From an uncultured Campylobacter sp. (lineage in GTDB: Bacteria; Campylobacterota; Campylobacteria; Campylobacterales; Campylobacteraceae): a DNA stretch of 64,000 nucleotides. The notes beneath the pieces were generated by a model. It did not search any database. It saw only the letters and a list, made by a program, of their open reading frames with translations, and was not told the DNA's origin. How positions within the stretch are numbered: the stretch's first letter is position 1; the number at the start of each line of letters is the position of its first letter. Positions 43,345-51,812 of this stretch are shown piece after piece. The DNA lies in NCBI RefSeq assembly GCF_905373215.1, contig NZ_CAJPRT010000001.1, positions 198,276-262,275 of the forward strand, written 5' to 3'. A program made the position numbers and the translations under genes.

Positions 43345-43764
43345 ATGAATTTTAAAAATCATCTTCTATCCGTATTTCGCGAGGTCTTTATCCCTCATCA
43401 TCGCTCTATCGAGTTCAGAGCTAAAATTTTTGCCGCGATGCTGCTTGCCAAAAAGAAGCAGACCGACGAGGATTATGACGCGATTAAAGATATAGCGGGT
43501 GAAATTTATCCAGGCGACGAGCAGCGCATCGGCGTGCTGGTCTCCATCGTAAAAGAATATATTTTAAAGGCAAAGACCTATAAAAGCTTAAATTTAGACT
43601 CGCTTCTAAAAGAGATCGACAGAGATATCAAAAATAACAAAAAATATATCAAAAAGATCGATTTTTCGCATCTGCGCCGTCTGATCGGAGATGATGACGA
43701 GGATGCGCTGATCCAACAGCGCGTGTATGAGTTTTTTGTCTGCGAAGTCAAAGAGTATTCGTAA
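43345..43764 (+). CDS. conserved hypothetical protein
   Basis: 139 residues, soluble, mostly helical and basic in the centre (DRDIKNNKKYIKKIDFSHLR), with an acidic turn GDDDEDAL. No signal or membrane segment. It has a good codon pattern and an AAGG-containing leader. I recall no characterised homologue; by position before typA it is probably a housekeeping protein of Campylobacterota. It lies 64 bp before typA. Confidence 0.75.
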   Translation: MNFKNHLLSVFREVFIPHHRSIEFRAKIFAAMLLAKKKQTDEDYDAIKDIAGEIYPGDEQRIGVLVSIVKEYILKAKTYKSLNLDSLLKEIDRDIKNNKKYIKKIDFSHLRRLIGDDDEDALIQQRVYEFFVCEVKEYS

Positions 43765-43828
43765 ATTTTTATCTTAAGAATTTTTTTAGTATAATCATCA
43801 GTTTTTGAAATTATAAACGGAGAAAAAT

Positions 43829-45631
43829 TTGGAAAATATCAGAAATATCGCGGTTATCGCGCACGTTGATCACGGCAAGACCACTATCGTAGATGAGCTT
43901 TTAAAACAATCCGGCACCTTTGGTAATCACCAAGAAGTCGGCGAGCGCGTGATGGACAGCAACGATATAGAGCGCGAGCGCGGTATTACGATCCTATCCA
44001 AAAACACCGCCATCCACTACGGCGGCGTTAAAATCAACATCATTGACACTCCGGGCCACGCCGATTTTGGCGGCGAGGTCGAGCGCGTGCTAAAGATGGT
44101 AGACGGCGTGCTTTTGCTCGTCGATGCGCAAGAAGGAGTCATGCCGCAGACAAAATTTGTCGTAAAAAAGGCGCTATCTTTGGGGCTTAGGCCGATAGTA
44201 GTCGTAAATAAGATCGACAAGCCCGCAGCCGATCCGGACCGCGTGGTAAATGAAATTTTCGATCTTTTCGTAGCGCTTGACGCAAACGACGAGCAGCTAG
44301 AGTTCCCCGTCATCTACGCCGCGGCCAAAAACGGCTACGCAAAATACGATCTAAACGACGCAAGCGCCGATATGAAGCCGCTTTTTGAGACGATCATCTC
44401 TCACGTCCCTACTCCGAGCGGTAGCGATGATAATCCGCTGCAGCTGCAGGTTTTCACGCTCGATTACGATAACTACGTCGGAAAGATCGGCATCGCTAGG
44501 ATTTTCAACGGCACGATAAACAAAAACCAAAGCGTTATGCTAGCCAAAGCCGATGGCACGCACATCAACGGTAGAATTTCAAAGCTGATCGGCTTTAACG
44601 GACTTGAGCGCACCGACATTGATACGGCGGGCACCGGCGACATTGTAGCGATTGCGGGCTTTGACGCGCTTGACGTAGGCGATAGCATCGTCGATCCCAA
44701 TAATCCGATTCCGCTTGATGCGCTGCATATCGAAGAGCCGACCCTTAGCGTAATTTTTAGCGTAAATGACGGACCGCTAGCCGGCACGGAGGGTAAATTC
44801 GTAACCTCAAATAAGATCGACGAGCGCTTGGAAGCGGAGATGAAAACCAACATCGCGATGCGCTATGAAAACGCGGGCGAGGGTAAATTTAAAGTAAGCG
44901 GTCGCGGCGAGCTGCAGATCACGATTTTGGCTGAAAATATGCGTCGCGAGGGCTTTGAGTTTTGCCTCGGACGTCCGGAAGTTATCATCAAAGAGATCGA
45001 CGGCATCAAATGCGAGCCTTTCGAGCATCTAGTCATCGACGCGCCCGATGATTGCACCGGCACCGTCATCGAAAAGCTCGGTCGTAAAAAGGCTGAGATG
45101 AAGGTGATGAATCCTACCGGTGACGGGCAGACGCGCATGGAGTTTGAGATCCCGGCGCGCGGTCTCATCGGCTTTCGCTCGCAGTTTTTGACCGATACTC
45201 GCGGCGAAGGGGTGATGAATCATAGCTTTTTGGAATTTCGCCCCTTCATCGGCGCGGTCGAGAAGCGGCAAAACGGCGCGCTCGTGAGCATGGAAAACGG
45301 AGTGGCGCTAGGATACAGCCTGTGGAACCTGCAAGATCGCGGCGTGCTTTTTATCGCTCCGCAGGCGAAGGTCTATCTGGGCATGATCATCGGCGAGCAC
45401 AGCCGCCCGAACGATCTGGACGTCAATCCGATCAAGGGTAAAAATTTAACCAACGTCCGCGCCAGCGGTAGCGATGATGCGATCAAGCTCGTGCCGCCGC
45501 GCGCATTAAATTTAGAGCGCGCGCTGGAGTGGATCGAGGAGGACGAGCTTGTGGAGGTTACGCCCGTAAATATCCGCGTGCGCAAGCGATACCTGGATCC
45601 TACGACGCGCAGACGAATGGCGAAAAAATAG
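43829..45631 (+). CDS. typA: ribosome-associated GTPase TypA/BipA
   Basis: 600 residues, usual length. G1 AHVDHGKTTIVDELL, G3 DTPGHADFGGEVERVL, G4 NKIDKPAADP, then EF-G-like domains and the BipA C-terminal domain. Start is TTG at 43829 (MENIRNIAVIAHVDHGK) with CGGAGAAAA upstream; no better codon exists. It binds the ribosome during stress and low-temperature assembly. Followed by a textbook terminator. Confidence 0.96.
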   Translation: MENIRNIAVIAHVDHGKTTIVDELLKQSGTFGNHQEVGERVMDSNDIERERGITILSKNTAIHYGGVKINIIDTPGHADFGGEVERVLKMVDGVLLLVDAQEGVMPQTKFVVKKALSLGLRPIVVVNKIDKPAADPDRVVNEIFDLFVALDANDEQLEFPVIYAAAKNGYAKYDLNDASADMKPLFETIISHVPTPSGSDDNPLQLQVFTLDYDNYVGKIGIARIFNGTINKNQSVMLAKADGTHINGRISKLIGFNGLERTDIDTAGTGDIVAIAGFDALDVGDSIVDPNNPIPLDALHIEEPTLSVIFSVNDGPLAGTEGKFVTSNKIDERLEAEMKTNIAMRYENAGEGKFKVSGRGELQITILAENMRREGFEFCLGRPEVIIKEIDGIKCEPFEHLVIDAPDDCTGTVIEKLGRKKAEMKVMNPTGDGQTRMEFEIPARGLIGFRSQFLTDTRGEGVMNHSFLEFRPFIGAVEKRQNGALVSMENGVALGYSLWNLQDRGVLFIAPQAKVYLGMIIGEHSRPNDLDVNPIKGKNLTNVRASGSDDAIKLVPPRALNLERALEWIEEDELVEVTPVNIRVRKRYLDPTTRRRMAKK

Positions 45632-45658
45632 AATTTTTTGGATGAAATTTTAAAATTC

Positions 45659-45695
45659 GGCGTGAAATTTAGCTTTTAAATTTCACGCCTTTTTT
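45659..45695 (+). terminator. Rho-independent terminator of typA
   Basis: GGCGTGAAATTT / AAATTTCACGCC, a perfect 12-bp stem with a 7-nt loop, followed by TTTTTTA, 28 bp after the stop. Confidence 0.92.
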
Positions 45696-45744
45696 ATAGG
45701 CAAATTTTAAAATTTGCGCTGCTAAAATTTTGCTAGGAGAGGTA

Positions 45745-46332
45745 ATGAATCTTGTTTTATTCGACTTTGACGGCACGATCACGCGCGATGATTCGCTGCT
45801 CGAGTTCGTCGCCTACGTAGTCGGATTTAAGAAATTTTTTCGCGGGATTTTGGTGCTATCTCCCATTTTGGCGGCGTATAAACTAGGCCTTACGAGTAAT
45901 AATTTTACGCGCAGAAAGCTTTTGGGCCACTTTTTTGCGGGCATGAGCGCCGATAAATTCGATAAAATTTGCAAAAAATACTCCACCACTCACATCGAAG
46001 ATATCCTAAAACAAAGCGCGATGGACAAGATCGCAAGCTACAAAGCCGCGGGCGATAAGATCGTCATCGTCACTGCCTCGCTCGAAGACTGGCTGCGTCC
46101 GTGGTGCGAGGCGCAGGGCTTGGAGCTTTTAGGCACTAAAATACGGCGCAAAGGCGGCATCATCACGGGCGAGATCGAGGGGCAGAACTGCTACGGCGCG
46201 CAAAAGGTCGCTCGCGTGCGTGCGGCATACGACGTGCAGGCTTTCGATCGCGTTATCGCTTACGGCGACAGCAGAGGCGATCGCGAGATGCTCGAGTTTG
46301 CCGACGAGGCACACTACAAGGCGTTTGAGTAA
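45745..46332 (+). CDS. HAD-superfamily phosphatase (subfamily IB)
   Basis: 195 residues from ATG 45745 (GGAGAGGT in front; the ATG at 45730 has no site). Motif I DFDGTITRDDS, motif II VTASLEDWL, Lys in the IRRKGG region, motif IV YGDSRGDREML. The IB subfamily includes phosphoserine phosphatase and CicA/SerB-like enzymes; the substrate is probably a small phosphomonoester or a lipid phosphate. Single gene. Confidence 0.88.
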   Translation: MNLVLFDFDGTITRDDSLLEFVAYVVGFKKFFRGILVLSPILAAYKLGLTSNNFTRRKLLGHFFAGMSADKFDKICKKYSTTHIEDILKQSAMDKIASYKAAGDKIVIVTASLEDWLRPWCEAQGLELLGTKIRRKGGIITGEIEGQNCYGAQKVARVRAAYDVQAFDRVIAYGDSRGDREMLEFADEAHYKAFE

Positions 46333-46695
46333 AATTTAACGGCTGAAAGCTTAAAATAGCATCTGCGGCGACTGCGCTTTTGCTGAGAGCTAGATTTCTC
46401 CTCACGCAGAATTTTATCCTTATCAAATTTATCGCGCTTGTCTAGGGGATTTTGTTGCAGCACGGATTTTAAAATTCGCAGTGCGGGTAAAACTATGTTC
46501 GTAGCGTAGAATTTTGCTTTGAATGGAATAGATATTCTAAAACCGAGCAAGCGTGAGATAAAATTTTAAATTTTAGAATTTTACGAAATTTTGCAGCTAC
46601 AAAAATCCCAAAATTTGCAGATCGTAGAATTCCACTCGCCGCGTGCGAAGCGGAATTTTAAAATTTAAAAATCCCGCGCCTTAGAATTCTAAGGT
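46333..46695. other. intergenic region, no gene seen
   Basis: AT-rich with stacked AAATTTTA words around 46555-46600. A perfect 16-bp palindrome, CCTTAGAATTCTAAGG (46679-46694), lies directly behind the stop of the minus-strand binding-protein gene and may serve in termination, though no T-run follows. Confidence 0.45.
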
Positions 46696-47508
46696 CTAAA
46701 GCATGTTATAAATTCCGTCTAAAAGGAAGTATTTTCTATCCGCAGTACCGCGGTAAAACGGCTCGAAAGTATCCTCATACGCCTTTTTGAAAAAGCCCTC
46801 TTTGCTTAGCTTGATGAGCTCGGAATTTATGAAATCCAGTAGCTCCTTGTTGCCCTTTTGCACGCCGACGCCTAAGAATTCTGCCGCGCCTAGGTTTTTA
46901 AACGGCACTTCGAGCGTATCGTCCACGACGGCATAAGCTAGGACGATGATGTTGTCATTGGCGTAGCCGTCGGCTCTGCCGTCCTTCATCATCGCATAGC
47001 ACTCGGAGGTATTTTTGCAGTAAACTAAATTGCTAAATTTCTCTTTGCGCAGATATCGCTCGGTCATCGAGCCGTTTGGGTTCTTTTCGATCGAAATTCT
47101 CATATCGCGAACTTGCGCAAAGTCCTTCACTTGATCCTCTTTACGCGTTACAATGCCAAAATTTACCGATAGATACGGAAGCGAGAAATCCACCTGCTTC
47201 TTGCGCTCTTGCGTAATCATAAAGGTGCCGATAACCATATCGACCTTGTTATTTTTCAAAAACGGGATTCTCTCGCCTGCGGTTACGGCTACGAACTGCA
47301 CTTCGCCTTTTTTATCGCCGAAAATATCTTTGGCGATCGAGCTAGCAAGCTCGATTTCAAAGCCCTCAAACTTGCCGTTATTAGACTCGCTTAGCGGCGG
47401 ACGACCTTCGCGCACGCCCACTCTGATAACACCTGCCTGCCTGATTTCATCTAGTGTATTTGCAAAAATGCTAGCGCAAAATAAGGCTAAAATAAAAAGT
47501 AATCTCAT
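46696..47508 (-). CDS. solute-binding protein, copy 5
   Basis: 270 residues of the same PEB1-like family as the array at 1.5-4.9 kb: signal peptide ending FANTL, IRQAGVIRVGVREGRPPLS, MVIGTFMITQERKKQVDFSLPY, the Cys pair CKNTSEC, and the KKYFLLDGIYNML tail. It has its own promoter (47541-47549). Together with copy 6 it forms a second pair, distinct from copies 1-4 (VRVG and PPLS/PPFS differences, DGIY instead of DDLY). No permease nearby. Confidence 0.9.
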   Translation of the reverse strand: MRLLFILALFCASIFANTLDEIRQAGVIRVGVREGRPPLSESNNGKFEGFEIELASSIAKDIFGDKKGEVQFVAVTAGERIPFLKNNKVDMVIGTFMITQERKKQVDFSLPYLSVNFGIVTRKEDQVKDFAQVRDMRISIEKNPNGSMTERYLRKEKFSNLVYCKNTSECYAMMKDGRADGYANDNIIVLAYAVVDDTLEVPFKNLGAAEFLGVGVQKGNKELLDFINSELIKLSKEGFFKKAYEDTFEPFYRGTADRKYFLLDGIYNML

Positions 47509-47540
47509 AAAAAGCCCCCTACTTTTTAGTTTTCGGAATA

Positions 47541-47549
47541 ATTATAGCA
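47541..47549 (-). promoter_or_regulatory. extended -10 promoter of binding-protein copy 5
   Basis: TGCTATAAT on the minus strand, 32 bp upstream of the start codon at 47508; it matches the Campylobacter sigma-70 extended -10. Confidence 0.6.
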
Positions 47550-47738
47550 CTATATATTTTAGAGAAAATAAATGCAAGCGGTTTAAAATTCAATCACCGC
47601 GCGTATGCAAGTTTGAAATTTAGGGGCGAAGTGGGGATTTAAAATTTAATGAATTTGAAAAATTTTAAATCCCAAGATTTATTCGTTATGCAAACTGCCT
47701 TCGATAAATTTTATATTTTAATTCCTAGCTTTACGCTT

Positions 47739-48542
47739 TTATAGCAAGTCATAAATTCCATCTAGCAGGAAGTATTTTTTATCCGCCGTGCCGCGGTAAA
47801 AAGGCTCGAAGGTATTCTGATAAGCCTTTTTGAAAAAGCCCTCTTTGCTTAGCTTGACAAGCTCTGCGTTGATGAAATCAAGTAACTCCTTATTTCCTTT
47901 TTGCACGCCAATACCGATGAAATCAGGCTTACCGAAGTTTTGAAACGGTACTTCGAGCGTATCGTCCACGACGGCGTAGGCTAGCACCGTGATATTTAAA
48001 TTGATGTATCCGTCAGCTTTGCCGTCTCGGATCATCGCGTAGCATTCGCTTGTGCTTTTGCAGTAGCTTACGTTGCTAAATTTCTCTTTTTTAAGATATG
48101 CATCTACGGTCGTGCCCTCTTCGGTTATGAGCCTCATATCGCGCAAACGCGATATATCTTTGATGGCGTCTGCTTTGCGAGTTAACACGCCGAGATTGGT
48201 CGAAAAATACGGCATCGAGAAGTCCACATGATTTTTACGCGCCGAATCGATGACGAAGGTAGCTGCAACTATATCGACTTTATTATTGACTAGATACGAG
48301 ACGCGATCGGCGGCGCTTAGAGAGACGAACTGCACTTCGCCTTGTTTGGCACCGAAAATCGCCTTTGCGATCGCATTGGCAAGTTCGATCTCAAAGCCTT
48401 CAAATTTACCACCGCTAATCTCGCTAAAAGGCGGTCTGCCGTCTCTGACGCCTACTCTAATGACGCCGCTATTTCTGATCTCTTGCAGCGTGTTTGCAAA
48501 AAGCCCCGCACAAAGCAAGATCAAAGTAAAAAGTAGTTTCAT
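47739..48542 (-). CDS. solute-binding protein, copy 6
   Basis: 267 residues, closest to copy 5 (IRNSGVIRVGVRDGRPPFS; VAATFVIDSARKNHVDFSMP; CKSTSECYAMIRDGKADGY; KKYFLLDGIYDLL). Signal peptide cleaved after FAN. RBS AAAGGAGCGG precedes ATG 48542. 230 bp separate it from copy 5, so each may have its own promoter. An orphan periplasmic receptor; it must borrow a transporter encoded elsewhere, or act as a sensor, adhesin or scavenger. Confidence 0.9.
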   Translation of the reverse strand: MKLLFTLILLCAGLFANTLQEIRNSGVIRVGVRDGRPPFSEISGGKFEGFEIELANAIAKAIFGAKQGEVQFVSLSAADRVSYLVNNKVDIVAATFVIDSARKNHVDFSMPYFSTNLGVLTRKADAIKDISRLRDMRLITEEGTTVDAYLKKEKFSNVSYCKSTSECYAMIRDGKADGYINLNITVLAYAVVDDTLEVPFQNFGKPDFIGIGVQKGNKELLDFINAELVKLSKEGFFKKAYQNTFEPFYRGTADKKYFLLDGIYDLL

Positions 48543-48712
48543 TTGCCGCTCCTTTGTTTAGGTTATTTATGACTAATTCTAGCGAAATTAAAATCAAAAG
48601 GCGCTTTTTTGGGCTAAATTTATTTGCCGTTTGCTTTTTATGAAATTTCAAGACGCTGTTAAATTTAGCCTTAGATTTGATATAATCGGGCAAAATTTAT
48701 GGAAAGGACGAT

Positions 48713-49669
48713 ATGAAAAATTTTATCTTTTTGTGGCTTTTACTTGCGGGCTGCGCTTTCGGCGCCGCTAAAGAGGATGCGGCGGCTTCTACTACGCAGC
48801 AGGTGGCGTCAAATTTGCCGCAGCCAAATTTTGAAATTTTTTACGATGAAAATGCTAGTGATGCGCAGATAGATGCGGGGTTGGATGCGCTTTTAGAATT
48901 CGCGGCGCAAAACAGGGGCAGGATCGACGAGGATTTCGGGGAGTTTAAAGATAGAATTTTCACCGCTTTCATTTTTAATCCGAAGGTGCTGCGAAATTCA
49001 AAATTCGACTTCGAGCGGATAGAAAAAATCCTCAAATTTAAACCAAATCTCAATTACGGCGGAGATAGCGGTTATTTCTCGCCGCTAAAGCTCGCGATCT
49101 TTTTCGGCTCGAAATTTAGCGGCGAGACGGCGAAGCTTTATCACTTTGATAGCGCCGATGCGATGCGACTTTTAGAGCTTTTGGTACAAAACGGCGCGGA
49201 TGTCAAAGCTAACGGATTGCTGCTAGATGCGGTATCGAACGATAATTTCGCGGCGTTTAAGTTTTTGATTGCAAACGGCGCGCGAGATACGAAAGATGTG
49301 GTCGGCTCGGTTGCGGGCAGCGAATTAATATTTCTAAGCGACAACAACGTTTCCATTCTCGGATATAAGGAGGCGCTGCCGCTTGCCGCGAGGGAGTTTG
49401 CCGCGGGCGCCAAATTTAAAGAATTCCGCGACGAGAGATTACGCTATTTGGACGAAATTTTAAAATTCCAAAGCTTTGCAAGCATCGATAAAAAGGAGAT
49501 CGAAACGCTTATCAAAGTAGCTGTGGTGCTGGATGACGAGATGACGGCGAAATTTCTGCTCTCGCACGGTCTGTGCGAGCAGAAAGAGCTTTGCGAGTTT
49601 CTAAAAGCGCAGGCGAAAACTTACGACGCTGTAAAAATTTCTAAAATTTTAAGCTGCGAAGAAAAGTAA
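48713..49669 (+). CDS. ankyrin-repeat-like lipoprotein
   Basis: 318 residues. Lipobox LLAGC with Cys14 after a very short leader. Ankyrin-like helices follow in the middle (ADAMRLLELLVQNGADVKAN; LDAVSNDNFAAFKFLIANGA) and near the end (AKFLLSHGLCE). The repeats are degenerate. It probably sits in the envelope as a binding scaffold. RBS AAAGGACG. It is divergent from copy 6 of the binding proteins and has no partner gene. Confidence 0.75.
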   Translation: MKNFIFLWLLLAGCAFGAAKEDAAASTTQQVASNLPQPNFEIFYDENASDAQIDAGLDALLEFAAQNRGRIDEDFGEFKDRIFTAFIFNPKVLRNSKFDFERIEKILKFKPNLNYGGDSGYFSPLKLAIFFGSKFSGETAKLYHFDSADAMRLLELLVQNGADVKANGLLLDAVSNDNFAAFKFLIANGARDTKDVVGSVAGSELIFLSDNNVSILGYKEALPLAAREFAAGAKFKEFRDERLRYLDEILKFQSFASIDKKEIETLIKVAVVLDDEMTAKFLLSHGLCEQKELCEFLKAQAKTYDAVKISKILSCEEK

Positions 49670-49967
49670 ATTTTAAAATTTGAGCAGCTATGGCGGTGCA
49701 AAGCAGATAAAATCGCTATTATAATTGTGCTAGTCGCAGTCGCCCTACTTTGTTATTTAGCGCGAGCGAAAAAGCAAAATTTGTTCCGCCTAACCTACCC
49801 TCCTCCGCTTATCAAACAGCTCGCTATTAAGTTCATTCGAGATAAATTTTAATGTATTTGCCAGATAGCGCGGCGGCGGAGGTAAATTTTAAAATTTAAT
49901 CAATATAAAGGACAAATTTAAGTGCCATTGTTATATAATTTATCTTATTTTTTAAAAGGAGTTTGAG

Positions 49968-50375
49968 ATGACTTTTATGGAGTCTGTTCGCACTTGTCTC
50001 AAAGAGAATTATTGCAATTTTGAGGGGCGTGCGCCACGTTCAGAGTACTGGTGGTTTGCATTATTTGCGGCACTTTTAGGAATCGTAACGTTAGTATTGG
50101 ATGGCTTCTTAGGCACCTATGCCGTTACGAGTTCCGGTAGAATGATCGGTTTCATTAACTCAATCTTTTTATTGGCAATACTTTTACCTTCTATCGCCGT
50201 AGCAGTAAGGCGTCTGCATGATACCGATAGAAGCGGCTGGTTTTATCTGTTAATTTTTATCCCGATAATAGGCCCGGTAGTATTGATCGTATTTTTTATC
50301 CAGCAAGGCACTAACGGGCGCAACCGCTTTGGAGACGACCCGTTGCGACCTGCAAGCAGAGGTTCGATTTTTTAA
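49968..50375 (+). CDS. DUF805 membrane protein, copy 1
   Basis: 135 residues; typical DUF805 features: NFEGRAPRSEYWWFALF before the first helix, AVRRLHDTDRSGWFYLLIFI before the last, and a short basic tail (NRFGDDPLRP). Three to four helices. Promoter TATAAT at 49934-49939 and RBS AAAAGGAG. A paralogue at 57643 shares an almost identical leader and first ten codons. Function of the family is unknown. Confidence 0.88.
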   Translation: MTFMESVRTCLKENYCNFEGRAPRSEYWWFALFAALLGIVTLVLDGFLGTYAVTSSGRMIGFINSIFLLAILLPSIAVAVRRLHDTDRSGWFYLLIFIPIIGPVVLIVFFIQQGTNGRNRFGDDPLRPASRGSIF

Positions 50376-50423
50376 ACCGTAGCTTTGCAGCACATACATA
50401 AGCTTCACAAATAAGCTAAATTT

Positions 50424-50460
50424 AGGGCTAATCCCATTTTGGGTTTAGCCCTTTGTTTTA
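50424..50460 (+). terminator. terminator of the DUF805 gene
   Basis: AGGGCTAA-T-CCC-ATTTT-GGG-T-TTAGCCCT: a long stem of 11 bp with one symmetric T-T mismatch, then TTGTTTTA. About 50 bp after the stop. Confidence 0.8.
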
Positions 50461-50523
50461 TGAGGCGGTTTCGCTCAAAATATCCCTCCTCGTTTAAATT
50501 TAGATCCGCCGCGCAGATTCAGA

Positions 50524-51120
50524 CTATAAAATTTTAATCCTATTGCCCTTTAATTTCACGATCTTTTTGTCGTTTACGAGCTTCGTGATCGCCTGAGAGA
50601 CGTTTTGGCGAGGCGCTCCAAGTAGGCTTGCCAGCGTCATTATATTAAAGGGAAGCTCCACGATCTTATCTGCGTTTGCGATGCGATTTAAGAAATTTAA
50701 AATCCGCGTCTGAATTTTTGCAAAAACGATCTCTTTTATCAAAATTCGCTGCGAGTAGATGTTTTTGATAAGCGCGTTTATGATTGAGCTTGAAAACTCG
50801 TCTCCAAGCAGCTCGAAAAGCTCCGAGATATTGATCTGCAGCGTCTCGCAGTCGCTTAAAATTTCAAGGCTCGTGTTTTTATCCAAGCAGATGTAGGCGC
50901 CGCTTTTTACGAAGCTAAAGATAAATTCCTTGCCGTTTTCGTAGCAGTTTAGCTTCGCCCTGCCGCGCAGCAGAATGATAAATTTAAACTTCTGCGCGTA
51001 GATCACGTCGCCGCGAGCGTAGCTTTCGCGCCTAAATTTGGCAATCCGCTCCCTGCTTAAAAAGTCGAATTTCTCGCTGTAATCGTTATTTAATCTATCT
51101 ATCATAGCAGCTCTTTGCAT
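50524..51120 (-). CDS. Crp/Fnr-family transcriptional regulator
   Basis: 198 residues. The N-terminal cyclic-nucleotide-like barrel has no N-terminal Fe-S cysteine cluster, so it is not a classical Fnr. The C-terminal winged helix ends the protein (LASLLGAPRQNVSQAITKLV). At the Fnr recognition positions (E..SR) this protein has Q..SQ, so its DNA site should differ from TTGAT-N4-ATCAA. It is divergent from the cytochrome/molybdoenzyme pair, with a perfect 26-bp inverted repeat between them. Likely regulator of that pair. Confidence 0.88.
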   Translation of the reverse strand: MQRAAMIDRLNNDYSEKFDFLSRERIAKFRRESYARGDVIYAQKFKFIILLRGRAKLNCYENGKEFIFSFVKSGAYICLDKNTSLEILSDCETLQINISELFELLGDEFSSSIINALIKNIYSQRILIKEIVFAKIQTRILNFLNRIANADKIVELPFNIMTLASLLGAPRQNVSQAITKLVNDKKIVKLKGNRIKIL

Positions 51121-51152
51121 AAAATTTCACGTAAATTTTACATAAAAAGGAT

Positions 51153-51178
51153 AAATTCGTCGCAATCGCGACAAATTT
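51153..51178. promoter_or_regulatory. perfect inverted repeat, probable Crp/Fnr-family operator
   Basis: AAATT-n-GTCGC-AATC-GCGAC-n-AATTT. Ten paired bases on each side with a 4-bp centre, i.e. Crp/Fnr-like half-site spacing with a GTCGC core. It is 33 bp from the regulator start and 55 bp from the cytochrome start. A -10-like TTATAAT (about 51193-51199) follows it on the cytochrome side. Confidence 0.65.
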
Positions 51179-51232
51179 AAATTTATCTTTGATTTATAAT
51201 TCGCGTTAAAGACAACCTAGAAAGGATACTTT

Positions 51233-51799
51233 ATGAGGAAAATTTTTATCTCATTTATCTGTGCGTGTTCGCTTTTCGGCGGCGAGGTGATCTCCAAAAC
51301 CACGGCGATCTCGCAAGACGGCAAAGCAATCGGCGAGGCTGAAATTTTAACACCGATCGAGGTGATATCCAGCGAAGGTGGCGTTACCAAGATTAAAATT
51401 AAAGGCGTCGTGAGCGAAAACTATCAGCTTCAAATACAAAAAAATATGAAAGAAGCTGAAATTTACGCGATTTTTACGAACGAAGCCGAAGAAAATTTTA
51501 AAAAGGGCAAAAAACTCGAGGACGATTACGGCGAGATCTGGTACGAAGCCGAGGGAATTTATGAGATCAGTTCGGATGCCGTAGCCAAGGACGCTAAGGC
51601 TCTTTATGCGGAGGCAAAGACAAACTATGAGCAGATCTGCTCGGCGTGTCACCGCTTGCATGAGCCAAAGAGCTTCACGGCAAATCAGTGGCCTGCAAAT
51701 TTACAAGAGATGATCAATGCAAACTACGTAGCGCTCGAGGGCGACGAGCTAAATTTGATCATAAAATACCTACAACACAACGCAAAAAAACCTGAATGA
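51233..51799 (+). CDS. monohaem cytochrome c, electron donor to the first reductase
   Basis: 188 residues. Signal peptide (about 1-17) and a single haem site CSACH near residue 141. The N-terminal half is a TorC/NapC-unrelated beta-rich domain (ILTPIEVISSEGGVTKIKIK). A His/Met-rich tail follows (NQWPANLQEMINANYV). Its relation to the reductase gene 13 bp downstream matches C. jejuni Cj0265-Cj0264, known to act in TMAO/DMSO respiration as I recall. Periplasmic. RBS AAAGGA. Confidence 0.88.
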   Translation: MRKIFISFICACSLFGGEVISKTTAISQDGKAIGEAEILTPIEVISSEGGVTKIKIKGVVSENYQLQIQKNMKEAEIYAIFTNEAEENFKKGKKLEDDYGEIWYEAEGIYEISSDAVAKDAKALYAEAKTNYEQICSACHRLHEPKSFTANQWPANLQEMINANYVALEGDELNLIIKYLQHNAKKPE

Positions 51800-51812
51800 T
51801 AAAGGAGATCAG

